From UBA6136 sp044351045 (lineage in GTDB: Bacteria; Pseudomonadota; Gammaproteobacteria; Methylococcales; Methylococcaceae): DNA of 18,325 nt. The notes beneath the pieces were generated by a model. The model worked only from the letters and a program-made list of their open reading frames with translations. It did not search any database and was not told the DNA's origin. A program made the position numbers and the translations under genes. Location: assembly GCA_044351045.1 (NCBI GenBank), contig JBILGM010000054.1, positions 1 to 18,325 of the forward strand. Reading direction: 5' to 3'. Shown here piece by piece: positions 1 to 8,729 of this stretch; the first letter of the stretch is position 1, and each line of letters opens with the position of its first letter.

Positions 1-73
1 GGAAAGCAGCGGCACACAAACCGAGCTGGAATCAATCCGCCGATATCAATCTGCCGCTGGAGAAATCCCGTGA
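1..73 (+). CDS. possible 3' tail of an upstream gene (partial)
   Basis: The frame beginning at base 2 is open from the window edge to a TGA at 71-73 and encodes 23 residues rich in Glu, Ser and Arg. That TGA overlaps the GTG start of the next gene (GTGA), an overlap typical of translationally coupled genes, which is the only argument for it. The other two forward frames are also open here, so this is weak. No family can be recognised from so short a tail. Confidence 0.25.
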   Translation, partial: ESSGTQTELESIRRYQSAAGEIP

Positions 74-1119
74 AACTAGCCTGCGGGCTCTTAGCCGCCC
101 TGTTGTTGTCGGGGGGCCTGACCCCGATCATGGCCCAGGCAGAAACCTTTCGCTGGACTGACGAAAAAGGCGCGGTTCACTATTCCGATCAGGTTCCTCC
201 GGAACACGCAAAAACCCCACGTGCAAAGCTGAATACCCAAGGCCTCGAAGTGGAAACCGTGGAAGCGCCTAAAACGCGCGAGCAGGTTGAGCGGGAACAT
301 TTGCTGAAGCAATTACGCGGCCAACAGGAGAAAGTACTCAACGAGCAACGGGATCAGGATAGGGCCCTGATGCGCACCTATCGCAGCACGGATGAGATTC
401 TGGCGGCACTCAAGATCAAGCTTGACCGCCTGGAAAGCCATATCCGATTGACCCAGACCAGCATCGAACGGGATGCGCAAACCCTCGCCACCCATCAACA
501 GCGCGCCAGCACGTTTGCCACCAACGGTCAGGAGCCCCCCCAAGCCACCCGCGAGTCCATCGCATCGCTCAATCGACGAATGAACGCCTATCGTCATCAA
601 GTACAGCGCGAAGAAAACGAAAAATTGGCCACTGCAGATCAGTTTAGCCGGGACCTGAAGCGATTCCAGATCATCAAGTCCATGCAAGAGCGTCAAGAAA
701 ACCCGAACGCCGACTGGACGCACGGAGTTACCAAGGCGCTAAGTAGCGGCCATGGCGATATGATCAGCGTAGTGGAGTGCAGGGAAAAGAGTCACTGCGA
801 TCACTACTGGACATTGGCCGCTGATTATTTGCACAGAAGATCCGGCTATCCGATTGCCGTGGAAACCGAAAAAATCCTCCAGACACCCTACCCCAGAGAC
901 GACACCGACTTCGGCATTACCATCACCCGATTGACGGGCAAATCCAACTTTCTCATCTTCATGGATGTCATTTGCCGGCCTACGAGCATCGGCGAACAGC
1001 TCTGCAAAAGCAAGCGGGTCACGGAGATTCACCAGGGATTCAGACAGTCCTTACTGAGCAGTTACCCCAACATGCCGGGTATTCCGTCAAACCCAAGCGG
1101 AAACAGCGCCAATCCGTGA
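70..1119 (+). CDS. exported DUF4124-domain protein
   Basis: A 349-residue protein with a Sec-type signal peptide (Lys2, hydrophobic stretch about 5-20, Ala-rich cleavage region near 22-24). It is followed by a DUF4124 domain at about 24-65, recognisable by the FRWTDEKGAVHYSD pattern. Residues of about 68-135 and 165-205 are charged, heptad-like and probably coiled coil. The C-terminal third (about 220-335) is a second region I cannot assign; it holds four cysteines (237, 243, 302, 312) that could form two disulfides in the periplasm. The start is GTG, preceded by GGAGA about 7 bases upstream. An in-frame extension to the window edge exists, but the signal peptide fixes the start at 70. The 3' end overlaps the convergent argB by 33 bases. 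DUF4124 proteins are envelope proteins of unknown function, so no activity is claimed. Confidence 0.85.
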   Translation: MKLACGLLAALLLSGGLTPIMAQAETFRWTDEKGAVHYSDQVPPEHAKTPRAKLNTQGLEVETVEAPKTREQVEREHLLKQLRGQQEKVLNEQRDQDRALMRTYRSTDEILAALKIKLDRLESHIRLTQTSIERDAQTLATHQQRASTFATNGQEPPQATRESIASLNRRMNAYRHQVQREENEKLATADQFSRDLKRFQIIKSMQERQENPNADWTHGVTKALSSGHGDMISVVECREKSHCDHYWTLAADYLHRRSGYPIAVETEKILQTPYPRDDTDFGITITRLTGKSNFLIFMDVICRPTSIGEQLCKSKRVTEIHQGFRQSLLSSYPNMPGIPSNPSGNSANP

Positions 1120-2022
1120 GGGCATCAACAGGGTACCGATTCCCCGATCTGTAAGAAGCTCCAGCAGGACGGCATGCTCAATGCGTCCGTCGATGATGTG
1201 AACGCTCTTGACCCCACCTTTCAAGGCATCGGTGGCACAGCCGACTTTCGGAATCATTCCGCCGCTGATGGTGCCATTCGTAATCAGGTCATCCACCTCG
1301 GCCAATGAAAGTCCCGTCAGCAGCGCCCCGTTCTTATCCAGAATGCCGGCGGTATTGGTCAGCAACATCAGCTTCTCCGCTTGCAGCACCTCGGCCATTT
1401 TCCCAGCGACCAAATCGGCATTGATGTTGTAGGAAAAGCCATCATCCCCAACCCCAATGGGGGCAATGACCGGGATAAAATCACTTTGCACCAACGTGTT
1501 GACGATACTCGGGTCGATACTCCGCACCCGGCCGACATGCCCCAGATCGATAATTTCCGGCTCATCGGTTTCTGCTGAACGCTGGGTCACGGAGATTTTC
1601 TCGGCGCGCACCAGGTCGCCGTCCTTTCCCGTCAGACCCACGGCCGCCCCACCATGCTGATTGATGAGATTGACAATCTCCTTGTTGACCAGCCCACCCA
1701 GCACCATCTCCACCACATCCATGGTTTCGGCATCGGTGACCCGCATACCCTGAACGAAATGGCTGGTTTTACCCAGTCGCTGCAGCAGATTGCCGATTTG
1801 CGGACCGCCGCCATGCACCACCACCGGATTGATACCGACCAGCTTAAGCAGCACGATGTCCCTCGCAAAACTGTGCTTCAAGTGGTCTTCGGTCATGGCA
1901 TTGCCACCATACTTGACCACCAGCGTCTTGCCCTTGAATCGCTTAATGTAGGGCAACGCCTCGATCAGGACATGGGCGATACGGGAGGCGGATTCGTTTT
2001 CCAAAGCGTCTTGTTTATGCAC
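1087..2022 (-). CDS. argB: acetylglutamate kinase
   Basis: N-acetyl-L-glutamate kinase phosphorylates N-acetylglutamate with ATP, the second step of arginine synthesis, in the cytoplasm. The 311-residue product shows the amino-acid-kinase fold markers: KYGGNAM at 37-43 (phosphate binding), HGGGPQI at 70-76 (substrate-binding glycine loop), and a GKDG segment near the middle. An N-terminal helix of about 30 residues before the kinase core is the extra element found in arginine-inhibited hexameric enzymes, so feedback inhibition by arginine is likely (inference). The start is GTG at 2022; an in-frame stop just upstream limits other choices and no good ribosome binding site is seen. It lies 54 bases downstream of dut on the same strand. 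About 12 residues beyond the usual GIGTLL end overlap the convergent DUF4124 gene. Confidence 0.95.
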   Translation of the reverse strand: MHKQDALENESASRIAHVLIEALPYIKRFKGKTLVVKYGGNAMTEDHLKHSFARDIVLLKLVGINPVVVHGGGPQIGNLLQRLGKTSHFVQGMRVTDAETMDVVEMVLGGLVNKEIVNLINQHGGAAVGLTGKDGDLVRAEKISVTQRSAETDEPEIIDLGHVGRVRSIDPSIVNTLVQSDFIPVIAPIGVGDDGFSYNINADLVAGKMAEVLQAEKLMLLTNTAGILDKNGALLTGLSLAEVDDLITNGTISGGMIPKVGCATDALKGGVKSVHIIDGRIEHAVLLELLTDRGIGTLLMPSRIGAVSAWV

Positions 2023-2076
2023 GGATGAGCGACTCGACTAGCTGATTGAAATAATACGGCGCTGACTTGACCGGAC

Positions 2077-2532
2077 TTACAGATGACCGGTATGGCCAAA
2101 TCCGCCGTGGGCGCGTTGGCTCTCGGAGAATGCCTCCACCCTCTCGAATTGGACCTGGACTACTGGCACAAACACCATTTGCGCGATGCGGTCACCCACG
2201 CCGATCTCAAAGGACTCCTGCCCCCGATTCCAGCAGGACACAAACACCTGCCCCTGATAATCCGAATCGATCAAACCCACCAAATTGCCTAGCACAATAC
2301 CGTGCTTGTGCCCCAGTCCCGAGCGGGGCAACAGAACCGCCGCTAGGCTTTCGTCATCGATATGGATGGCCAGCCCGGTCGGGATCAAATGCGCTTCACC
2401 GGGCTGAATGGTCAACGGCCGATCCACACAGGCGCGAAGATCCAAACCGGCCGAGCCGGGGGTCGCATACTCCGGCAATGGGATGTCCTTACCCAATCGG
2501 TCGTCAAGAATTTTCAGCTGGATATTGTGCAT
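2077..2532 (-). CDS. dut: dUTP diphosphatase (dUTPase)
   Basis: Hydrolyses dUTP to dUMP and pyrophosphate, keeping uracil out of DNA and supplying dUMP for dTMP synthesis. All five motifs of the trimeric dUTPase family are present in order in 151 residues: PGSAGLDLRA (25-34), PRSGLGHKHG (69-78), GNLVGLIDSDYQG (82-94, with catalytic Asp89), GDRIAQ (113-118), and the flexible C-terminal motif RAHGGFGHTG (140-149) that closes over the substrate. The length is normal. The ATG at 2530-2532 lies inside the end of coaBC (29-base overlap), so the two genes are almost certainly cotranscribed and translationally coupled, as in other gammaproteobacteria. Confidence 0.97.
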   Translation of the reverse strand: MHNIQLKILDDRLGKDIPLPEYATPGSAGLDLRACVDRPLTIQPGEAHLIPTGLAIHIDDESLAAVLLPRSGLGHKHGIVLGNLVGLIDSDYQGQVFVSCWNRGQESFEIGVGDRIAQMVFVPVVQVQFERVEAFSESQRAHGGFGHTGHL

Positions 2533-3718
2533 GGTAACGGTCTGAAATTAGGGTCAACAGTTGGTGAGCCAATATCGATTTTGGCGCGGTTGGCAAGTGC
2601 ATTTCACCCTCCGGCCAGCAAACATAAAGCGCGTTATCGTCAACATCAAAGCCCATGCCGGTGCCCACCTGATTGGCGGCCACCATATCGAGTGACTTGT
2701 CGATCAACTTGCCCCGAGCATAAGTCTCGAGATGCTGGGTTTCGGCGGCAAAGCCCACAGTGAACGGGCGTGACCGAGGCAGCGCGGAGACGGCGGCCAG
2801 AATGTCCCGGGTTTTCACCAGGTTCAGTGCCAGAGAACTGGCATCCTTCTTGATCTTGTGGGGTAAGGCTTCCGGAGCATAATCGGCCACCGCCGCCGCG
2901 CCGATATAGATGTCGGCATGCTCGGCCCACGACAACACAGCCTCATACATATTAGCCGCCGTTTGCACCGGCACCAGCTCGGCGCCAGCCGGCGGCATCA
3001 AGGCGGTCGGCCCGCTGACCAGTGTCACCCGCGCACCCAAGGCAAGAGCCGATTGTGCCAGCGCGTATCCCATCTTGCCGGAACTGCGGTTGGTGAGATA
3101 ACGAACGGGATCAATCGGCTCGCGGGTCGGTCCGGCGCTGATCAGGACCCGCAGCCCGGCCAATGCGGCTCCCCCCGACTGACCGACCAGCGCCTCCACG
3201 ATGGCAGCCGGCTCGACCAGACGACCGGGCCCAGCCTCACCGCAAGCCTGTACGCCCTCGGCGGGCCCCAGCATGCCGACACCGCGGGATTTAAGCACGG
3301 CGATGTTTTCCTGTGTCGCCGCATGCTGCCACATGGCCTGATTCATCGCCGGTGCCAGTAGCAATGGCGCCGTGGCCGCAAGACAAACCGTGGTCAGCAG
3401 GTCATCCGCCAGCCCGGCGCGAAGCCGGGCGATCACATCCGCCGAAGCTGGTGCGATCAAAATACGATCGGCCCAACGCGCCAGATGAATGTGCCCCATC
3501 GCCGACTCCGCGTCGCTATCGAGCAGTTCCAGATGCACAGGGTGCCCGGACAGGGCCTGAAAGGTCAGCGGGGTGACAAAGGCCGTGGCGGCCCGCGTCA
3601 TGATGACACGCACCTCGGCTCCTTTACCCCTGAGCAGCCGCACCAACTCCGCCGCCTTGTAGGCCGCGATGCCGCCGGTTACACCGAGGAGAATCTTTTG
3701 GCCATTGAGTGCGCTCAA
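2504..3718 (-). CDS. coaBC: bifunctional phosphopantothenoylcysteine decarboxylase / phosphopantothenate-cysteine ligase
   Basis: Fusion enzyme of coenzyme A synthesis: the CoaB half joins 4'-phosphopantothenate to cysteine, and the FMN-dependent CoaC half decarboxylates the product to 4'-phosphopantetheine. In the 404-residue protein the CoaC half (about 1-180) shows the active-site histidine in GHIH (His76), the PAMNQAMW motif (123-130, Asn126) and the redox-active cysteine in ACGEAGPG (Cys159). The CoaB half (about 188-400) shows GPTREPIDPVRYLTNRSSGKMG (196-217) and the KIKK segment (288-291). Length is normal. It is first in the minus-strand cluster coaBC-dut-argB and divergent from radC. 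The start follows a possible extended -10 promoter at 3751-3756. Confidence 0.97.
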   Translation of the reverse strand: MSALNGQKILLGVTGGIAAYKAAELVRLLRGKGAEVRVIMTRAATAFVTPLTFQALSGHPVHLELLDSDAESAMGHIHLARWADRILIAPASADVIARLRAGLADDLLTTVCLAATAPLLLAPAMNQAMWQHAATQENIAVLKSRGVGMLGPAEGVQACGEAGPGRLVEPAAIVEALVGQSGGAALAGLRVLISAGPTREPIDPVRYLTNRSSGKMGYALAQSALALGARVTLVSGPTALMPPAGAELVPVQTAANMYEAVLSWAEHADIYIGAAAVADYAPEALPHKIKKDASSLALNLVKTRDILAAVSALPRSRPFTVGFAAETQHLETYARGKLIDKSLDMVAANQVGTGMGFDVDDNALYVCWPEGEMHLPTAPKSILAHQLLTLISDRYHAQYPAENS

Positions 3719-3750
3719 TCGGATCGCCTGTTACGTTGATAAAGCTCGAG

Positions 3751-3756
3751 ATTATG
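3751..3756 (-). promoter_or_regulatory. possible extended -10 promoter element for coaBC
   Basis: On the minus strand the intergenic region between coaBC and radC contains TGCCATAAT, an extended -10 (TG-n-CATAAT). Transcription would start near 3744 and leave a leader of about 25 bases before the coaBC ATG at 3718. No good -35 hexamer is seen, which extended -10 promoters tolerate. Only a sequence match supports this. Confidence 0.3.
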
Positions 3757-3824
3757 GCAAGTTTGGCTCACAGCTTCTATGCTTGACTGGCGGATGAACC
3801 AAATATCAATGGGGGATACCGATC

Positions 3825-4502
3825 ATGCCGATTACAGACTGGCCGGACAATGAACGTCCGCGGGAGAAACTAATGGCGCGCGGCGCCACTGCGCTCTCGG
3901 ATGCGGAGTTGCTGGCGATTTTTCTCCGCACCGGACTTCCTGGCAAGACGGCCGTTGACCTGGCCCGCGATCTTTTACAGGATTTCGGCTCCCTGCGAGC
4001 TCTGCTGGAAAGTGACTTCGACCGTTTTCGGCAAAGCCCTGGGCTCGGGATGGCCAAATACGTCCAGCTCCAGGCCGTGATGGAAATGGCCCGGCGCCAT
4101 CTCAAGGAGACGCTAAAGCGCAGCGATGCACTGACTAGCCCGGAGTTGACCCGCCAATTTCTCGCGGCCCAGATGCGCGCCCATCCGCATGAGGTCTTTG
4201 CCTGCCTGCTACTGGACAACCAGCACCGGGTGATTGAGTTTCGCGAACTGTTCCGCGGCACCATCGACGGCGCCAGCGTGTATCCTCGCGAAGTAGTCAA
4301 AACCGCCCTGGCCTATAACGCGGCGGCCGTCATCTTCGCCCATAACCATCCCTCCGGTATCGCCGAACCCAGCGAGGCCGATCGCCTGATCACCCAACGA
4401 CTCAAACAGGCACTGAATCTGGTGGATATCCGCGTGCTGGATCACTTCATCGTCGGCGATGGTGATAACGCTTACTCCTTTGCCGAAAACGGATTACTTT
4501 GA
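3825..4502 (+). CDS. radC: RadC family JAMM/MPN-domain protein
   Basis: 225-residue RadC protein. The N-terminal part (about 1-80) carries the RPREKL and LSDAELLAIFLRTG motifs and a helix-hairpin-helix-like region. The C-terminal JAB/MPN domain (about 105-225) has the metal-binding signature HNHPSG with His173, His175 and Ser177 and the downstream Asp186, all intact. The family was named for a radiation-sensitivity locus, but a role in repair has not held up and its biochemical function is unsettled; related domains are deubiquitinase-like metalloproteases. It is divergent from coaBC, as in many gammaproteobacteria. The start is supported by GGGGGA about 9 bases upstream. Confidence 0.95.
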   Translation: MPITDWPDNERPREKLMARGATALSDAELLAIFLRTGLPGKTAVDLARDLLQDFGSLRALLESDFDRFRQSPGLGMAKYVQLQAVMEMARRHLKETLKRSDALTSPELTRQFLAAQMRAHPHEVFACLLLDNQHRVIEFRELFRGTIDGASVYPREVVKTALAYNAAAVIFAHNHPSGIAEPSEADRLITQRLKQALNLVDIRVLDHFIVGDGDNAYSFAENGLL

Positions 4503-5191
4503 TGACACTGCCTCGCACCCCCGAACCCGAACTGATGAATGAAGAAGGACAGGCACTCGCCTACGCCCAGGCGGACTTCTCGGTCCCACACAATCAGTTC
4601 ATCGAGCTTTTCCGCAGCGCATTTGCCGATCTCCCGATGGATGGTGCCGCACTCGACATGGGTTGTGGTCCCGCCGATGTGACCGTGCGCTTCGCCAGGG
4701 CTTATCCTCATTGTCACATCGACGGCATCGATGGTGCGCCGGCCATGCTGGCAATAGGTCGCGCTAGCATCGGGGCTGCCGGGTTGTCCCAGCGGATACG
4801 ACTGATCGAGGGTTACCTACCTGGTGCCGTCTTGCCTCGGCCGCATTACGACGTGATCCTCTCCAACTCCCTGCTGCATCACCTAGCGGACCCTCAGGTA
4901 CTTTGGGAGACAGTACAACGCCATGGCAAACCGGGTGCAGCGGTCTTTGTCATGGATTTGCGCCGACCCGACACTGCCACAGTGGTTGAAGCACTGGTCC
5001 GTCAGCATGCGGCGGCGGAGCCAGCCATACTACAGCGCGACTTCCACCACTCGCTGCATGCCGCCTATCAACCCGAAGAAATTCGGCAGCAGCTCGACCA
5101 GGCCGGGCTTCAAGAACTGACGGTAACCGCCATTGGCGATCGGCATGTGATCATCCATGGCCACCTAACGGCAGCCGCCGAACCCTCGTGA
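4502..5191 (+). CDS. class I SAM-dependent methyltransferase
   Basis: A 229-residue Rossmann-fold methyltransferase. Motif I, LDMGCGPADV, lies at 51-60, the acidic residue that binds the SAM ribose (Asp77 in GIDG) follows, and a DVILSNSLLHHL segment (about 115-126) matches the end of strand 4 and the family's conserved region. The substrate cannot be read from the sequence. The ATG at 4502 overlaps the last base of the radC stop (TGATG), indicating coupling; a TTG at 4499 or an ATG at 4535 are alternatives. ppsA begins 43 bases downstream with its own strong ribosome binding site. It is not a recognised partner of radC or ppsA. Confidence 0.85.
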   Translation: MTLPRTPEPELMNEEGQALAYAQADFSVPHNQFIELFRSAFADLPMDGAALDMGCGPADVTVRFARAYPHCHIDGIDGAPAMLAIGRASIGAAGLSQRIRLIEGYLPGAVLPRPHYDVILSNSLLHHLADPQVLWETVQRHGKPGAAVFVMDLRRPDTATVVEALVRQHAAAEPAILQRDFHHSLHAAYQPEEIRQQLDQAGLQELTVTAIGDRHVIIHGHLTAAAEPS

Positions 5192-5234
5192 TACTCTCCC
5201 GACACCCACTGACTCGATAACACCGGAGGATCTC

Positions 5235-7658
5235 ATGGCCACTCTCCATCGAAGCGCCGCAAAAATCCTTTGGTTTGATGAAATCGGCATCGAGGATGTG
5301 CCGCTGGTCGGCGGCAAGAATGCCTCGCTGGGGGAGATGTTCCGGGAACTGATCCCACAAGGCGTCCAGGTGCCCAACGGTTTTGCCATCACGGCGGCCG
5401 CTTATCACGATTTTGTTGAAAACTCGGGGGTGGCGAAACAGCTCGAGTCCATTCTTGCGGGTCTGGATACCGGTGACATCCTGGAGCTGCAAAAACGGGG
5501 CTTGGCCGCTCGCGATGCCATCCTTGCCGCCGAATTACCCTCAGGCCTCCAGCAGGCCATTGTTGCAGCCTACAACAAGCTCTCGGCTGACCATGATGGA
5601 CCGGTCGATGTCGCCGTTCGCTCCAGCGCCACGGCCGAGGATTTGCCGGATGCCAGCTTTGCCGGCCAACAGGAAACCTATCTCAACGTCCAGGGATCGA
5701 CTGCCCTGCTGGAAACCTGCAAACGCTGCTTCGCCTCGCTTTACACCGACCGCGCCATTTCCTACCGCGTGGACAAGGGCTTTGATGCGATGCGTATCGG
5801 TCTCTCGATCGGCGTGCAGCGTATGGTGCGTTCAGATATGGCGGCGGCCGGCGTCATGTTCTCGATCGACACGGAGACCGGCTTCGCTGAAGCTGTGCTC
5901 ATCAACGCCGCTTATGGCCTGGGCGAAAACGTGGTCGCAGGCGCGGTCAATCCGGACGAGTTCTATGTATTCAAGCCGACACTGAAGCAGGGCTTCCGCC
6001 CTATCCTCCGCAAACAGCTGGGGACCAAGGCGCAAAAACTGATTTACGACATCGGCGGTGGGAAGATGACCCGCAACGTGTCGGTGCCGACCGAGGACCG
6101 TCAGCGCTTCTGCATTGATGATGACGACATCCTGACGCTGGCGCGCTGGGCCTGCCTGATCGAGGATCACTATGCCAACAAACGCGGTGCGCCGTCGCCG
6201 ATGGACATGGAGTGGGCCAAGGACGGCCGCACCGGCGAGCTGTTCATCGTCCAGGCCCGGCCGGAAACGGTGCAGTCACGCAAAACCGCCGGGGTCATCG
6301 AAACTTATCGGCTCAAGGAGCAGGGCGGCACGCCGCTCATTACCGGGCGCAGCGTCGGCGAGCGGATTGCCGCCGGTCCGGTTCGTGTCATTCATTCGGT
6401 CAAGGATCTTCACCGATTCCAGGCCGGCGAAGTGCTGGTCGCGGACAAGACCGACCCGGACTGGGAGCCGTCGATGAAAATGGCGGCGGCTATCGTCACC
6501 AATCGCGGCGGCCGCACCTGCCATGCCGCCATCGTCAGCCGCGAGTTGGGGCTACCGGCCGTGGTGGGCACCGAACGGGCGACCGAGTTGCTGCGCGACG
6601 GCCAGACCGTCACCGTCTCCTGTGCCGAGAGCGACACCGGCTTCGTCTACGAGGGACAGCTGCCGTTCGAGGTCGAGCGCCAGTCGTTGGCCGAACTGCA
6701 GCGACCCCGCACCAAAATCATGATGAACGTCGGCAACCCGGAGGAAGCCTTCCGCCTCTCCTTCCTGCCCAACGACGGGGTGGGCCTGGCACGGGAGGAA
6801 TTCATTATTTCCAACTCGATCAAGATTCATCCCAAGGCGCTGATCGATTACGACACGCTGACCGACGCGGATGTAAAGGATGAAATCGACCGGCTGACCG
6901 CGGGCTACGACAACAAGCCGCAGTTCTTTGTCGAGCGGCTGGCGCAGGGCGTGGCAATGATTGCGGCGGCGTTTTACCCGAACGACGTCATTATCCGCAT
7001 GAGCGACTTTAAGACCAACGAGTACGCCAACCTGATCGGTGGCCTACCCTACGAGCCGACCGAGGAAAATCCGATGATCGGATTCAGGGGCGCCAGCCGC
7101 TATTACAACGAGCGCTACCGCGACGGTTTCGCGCTGGAATGTCGGGCCATGAAGCAGGTCCGCGACGACATGGGCCTGACCAACCTGAAGATCATGATCC
7201 CATTTTGCCGGACCGTGGAGGAAGCCAAGCGCGTCCTGGCGGAAATGGACAAGAACGGCCTCAAGCGCGGCGAGAACGAGCTGGAGGTTTATGTGATGTG
7301 CGAGCTGCCCAGCAACGTGCTGCTGGCGAAGGAGTTCGCCGAAGTGTTTGATGGCTTTTCGATCGGCTCCAACGATCTGACCCAGCTCACCCTCGGCGTA
7401 GACCGTGATTCCGAGATCGTCGCCCACATCTTCGACGAGCGGAACCCGGCGGTGATGCGCTCGATTGCTTCGGTCATCCGCGACGCTAAGGCAGCGGGCC
7501 GGAAGATTGGCATCTGCGGTCAGGCGCCCAGCGATTACCCGGAATTCGCCGAATTTCTGGTGCAATGCGGCATCGACAGCATTTCGCTCAATCCGGATGC
7601 CGTCCTGCGGACGACGCTAGCGGTATTGGAATTGGAAGAAAAACTAGCCACGAAATAA
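5235..7658 (+). CDS. ppsA: phosphoenolpyruvate synthase (pyruvate, water dikinase)
   Basis: Converts pyruvate and ATP to phosphoenolpyruvate, AMP and phosphate, the entry point to gluconeogenesis from three-carbon acids. The 807-residue length is normal. Domains in order: N-terminal ATP-grasp-like nucleotide-binding domain (about 10-360, with the AVRSSATAEDLPDASFAGQQET region), the swivelling phosphohistidine domain with GGRTCHAAI (catalytic His430), and the C-terminal PEP/pyruvate-binding barrel with RMSDFKTNEY, GSNDLTQLTLGVDRDS and GICGQAPSDYP (active-site Cys761). The start is preceded by GGAGG at about 6 bases, the strongest ribosome binding site in the window. It converges with mdh. In many bacteria PpsA is controlled by a PpsR kinase/phosphorylase; no such gene is in this window. 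Confidence 0.98.
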   Translation: MATLHRSAAKILWFDEIGIEDVPLVGGKNASLGEMFRELIPQGVQVPNGFAITAAAYHDFVENSGVAKQLESILAGLDTGDILELQKRGLAARDAILAAELPSGLQQAIVAAYNKLSADHDGPVDVAVRSSATAEDLPDASFAGQQETYLNVQGSTALLETCKRCFASLYTDRAISYRVDKGFDAMRIGLSIGVQRMVRSDMAAAGVMFSIDTETGFAEAVLINAAYGLGENVVAGAVNPDEFYVFKPTLKQGFRPILRKQLGTKAQKLIYDIGGGKMTRNVSVPTEDRQRFCIDDDDILTLARWACLIEDHYANKRGAPSPMDMEWAKDGRTGELFIVQARPETVQSRKTAGVIETYRLKEQGGTPLITGRSVGERIAAGPVRVIHSVKDLHRFQAGEVLVADKTDPDWEPSMKMAAAIVTNRGGRTCHAAIVSRELGLPAVVGTERATELLRDGQTVTVSCAESDTGFVYEGQLPFEVERQSLAELQRPRTKIMMNVGNPEEAFRLSFLPNDGVGLAREEFIISNSIKIHPKALIDYDTLTDADVKDEIDRLTAGYDNKPQFFVERLAQGVAMIAAAFYPNDVIIRMSDFKTNEYANLIGGLPYEPTEENPMIGFRGASRYYNERYRDGFALECRAMKQVRDDMGLTNLKIMIPFCRTVEEAKRVLAEMDKNGLKRGENELEVYVMCELPSNVLLAKEFAEVFDGFSIGSNDLTQLTLGVDRDSEIVAHIFDERNPAVMRSIASVIRDAKAAGRKIGICGQAPSDYPEFAEFLVQCGIDSISLNPDAVLRTTLAVLELEEKLATK

Positions 7659-7697
7659 TAGTTGGCCAGAAATAGCGGAGAGCCACAGCCATGATCA

Positions 7698-8678
7698 TTA
7701 CGGCATTAAGTGCCGCACCATATCGCGCTCTAGCTTCAGCTCGGCTTCACTGGCCTGAATGCGGGCGCGACTGAAATCGTCGAGAGGAATGTCCGGCACG
7801 ATAAGCCAGTGGCCGCCGCGGATGGTGACGGGAAAGGAGAATACCAGTCCCGGTTCGACACCATAGCTGCCATCGCTGCGCACCGCCATGCTGACCCAGC
7901 GGTCCCCCGGGGTACCGAGCACCCAGTCACGCATATGCTCAAGAGCGGCATTGGCGCCAGAGCCTGCACTGGATTTGCCCCGCACACGGATAACCTCGGC
8001 ACCGCGATTTTGCACGGTGCCGATGAAACTCTGCTTGTACCAGTCAATACCCACCCAATCGAGTACGGACCGGCCACCGACCGATGCATGATGAATGTCG
8101 GGATACTGGGTCGTGGAATGATTCCCCCAGATGATCACGCCATCAACATCGGTCGGATTGTGCCCGGTACGAGTGGCCAGCAGGCTGACTGCGCGATTAT
8201 GATCGAGCCGAGTCATCGCGGCGAAATTCTCCGGCGGCAAATCGGGCGCGTTGGACAGGGCGATCAGTGCATTGGTGTTGACCGGGTTGCCAACCACCAG
8301 AACCTTGACGTCGCGGTGAGCGGACTCGTTCAGGGCGCGACCCTGCACCGAAAAGATCTCGGCGTTTACCTCCAACAGGTCGCGGCGCTCCATCCCCGCC
8401 CCTCGCGGCCGGGCACCGACCAGAAATACCAAGTCGGCATCAGCAAACGCAGCAACGGGATCGCTGTGACAACTGACACCATGTAGCAGCGGTGCCGCGC
8501 AATCGGCCAATTCCATGGCCACGCCATCCAGCGCCCCCAGGAGTGTGGGCACCTCCAACAGGCTGAGCATGATGGGCTGTTCTGGACCGAGCAGATCACC
8601 GGCGATCAACCTGAACAGCAGGGAATAGCTGATTTGCCCCGCCGCCCCGGAGACAGCGATCCTGACAGGAGCCCTCAT
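7698..8678 (-). CDS. mdh: malate dehydrogenase (NAD-dependent)
   Basis: Interconverts malate and oxaloacetate with NAD in the TCA cycle. The 326-residue protein has the nucleotide-binding loop GAAGQI (11-16), the mobile-loop arginines in RPRGAGMERRDLL (about 90-102), NPVNTNA (131-137), TRLDHNR (156-162, Asp159 and Arg162) and the catalytic histidine in WGNHSTTQYPD (His187). Length and motifs match the longer cytosolic-type MDH group, common in beta- and some gammaproteobacteria, rather than the roughly 312-residue E. coli type. GGGAGA stands about 10 bases before the ATG. It lies 51 bases downstream of the HMA gene on the same strand and converges with ppsA. Confidence 0.96.
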   Translation of the reverse strand: MRAPVRIAVSGAAGQISYSLLFRLIAGDLLGPEQPIMLSLLEVPTLLGALDGVAMELADCAAPLLHGVSCHSDPVAAFADADLVFLVGARPRGAGMERRDLLEVNAEIFSVQGRALNESAHRDVKVLVVGNPVNTNALIALSNAPDLPPENFAAMTRLDHNRAVSLLATRTGHNPTDVDGVIIWGNHSTTQYPDIHHASVGGRSVLDWVGIDWYKQSFIGTVQNRGAEVIRVRGKSSAGSGANAALEHMRDWVLGTPGDRWVSMAVRSDGSYGVEPGLVFSFPVTIRGGHWLIVPDIPLDDFSRARIQASEAELKLERDMVRHLMP

Positions 8679-8729
8679 CGATTCGGTCTCCCTTCGAGCC
8701 AGATACTCAATGCTTCACCCAAAACCGCC

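Noticed and set aside
3806..4300. 164-residue minus-strand frame opposite radC
   Set aside because: radC is unmistakable on the + strand, and the minus frame is Ser/Arg-rich without family features.
5383..5985. A 200-residue frame inside ppsA, and other long shadow frames
   Set aside because: They lie wholly within well-identified genes, and their arginine/serine/proline-rich products are what GC-rich codons give out of frame.
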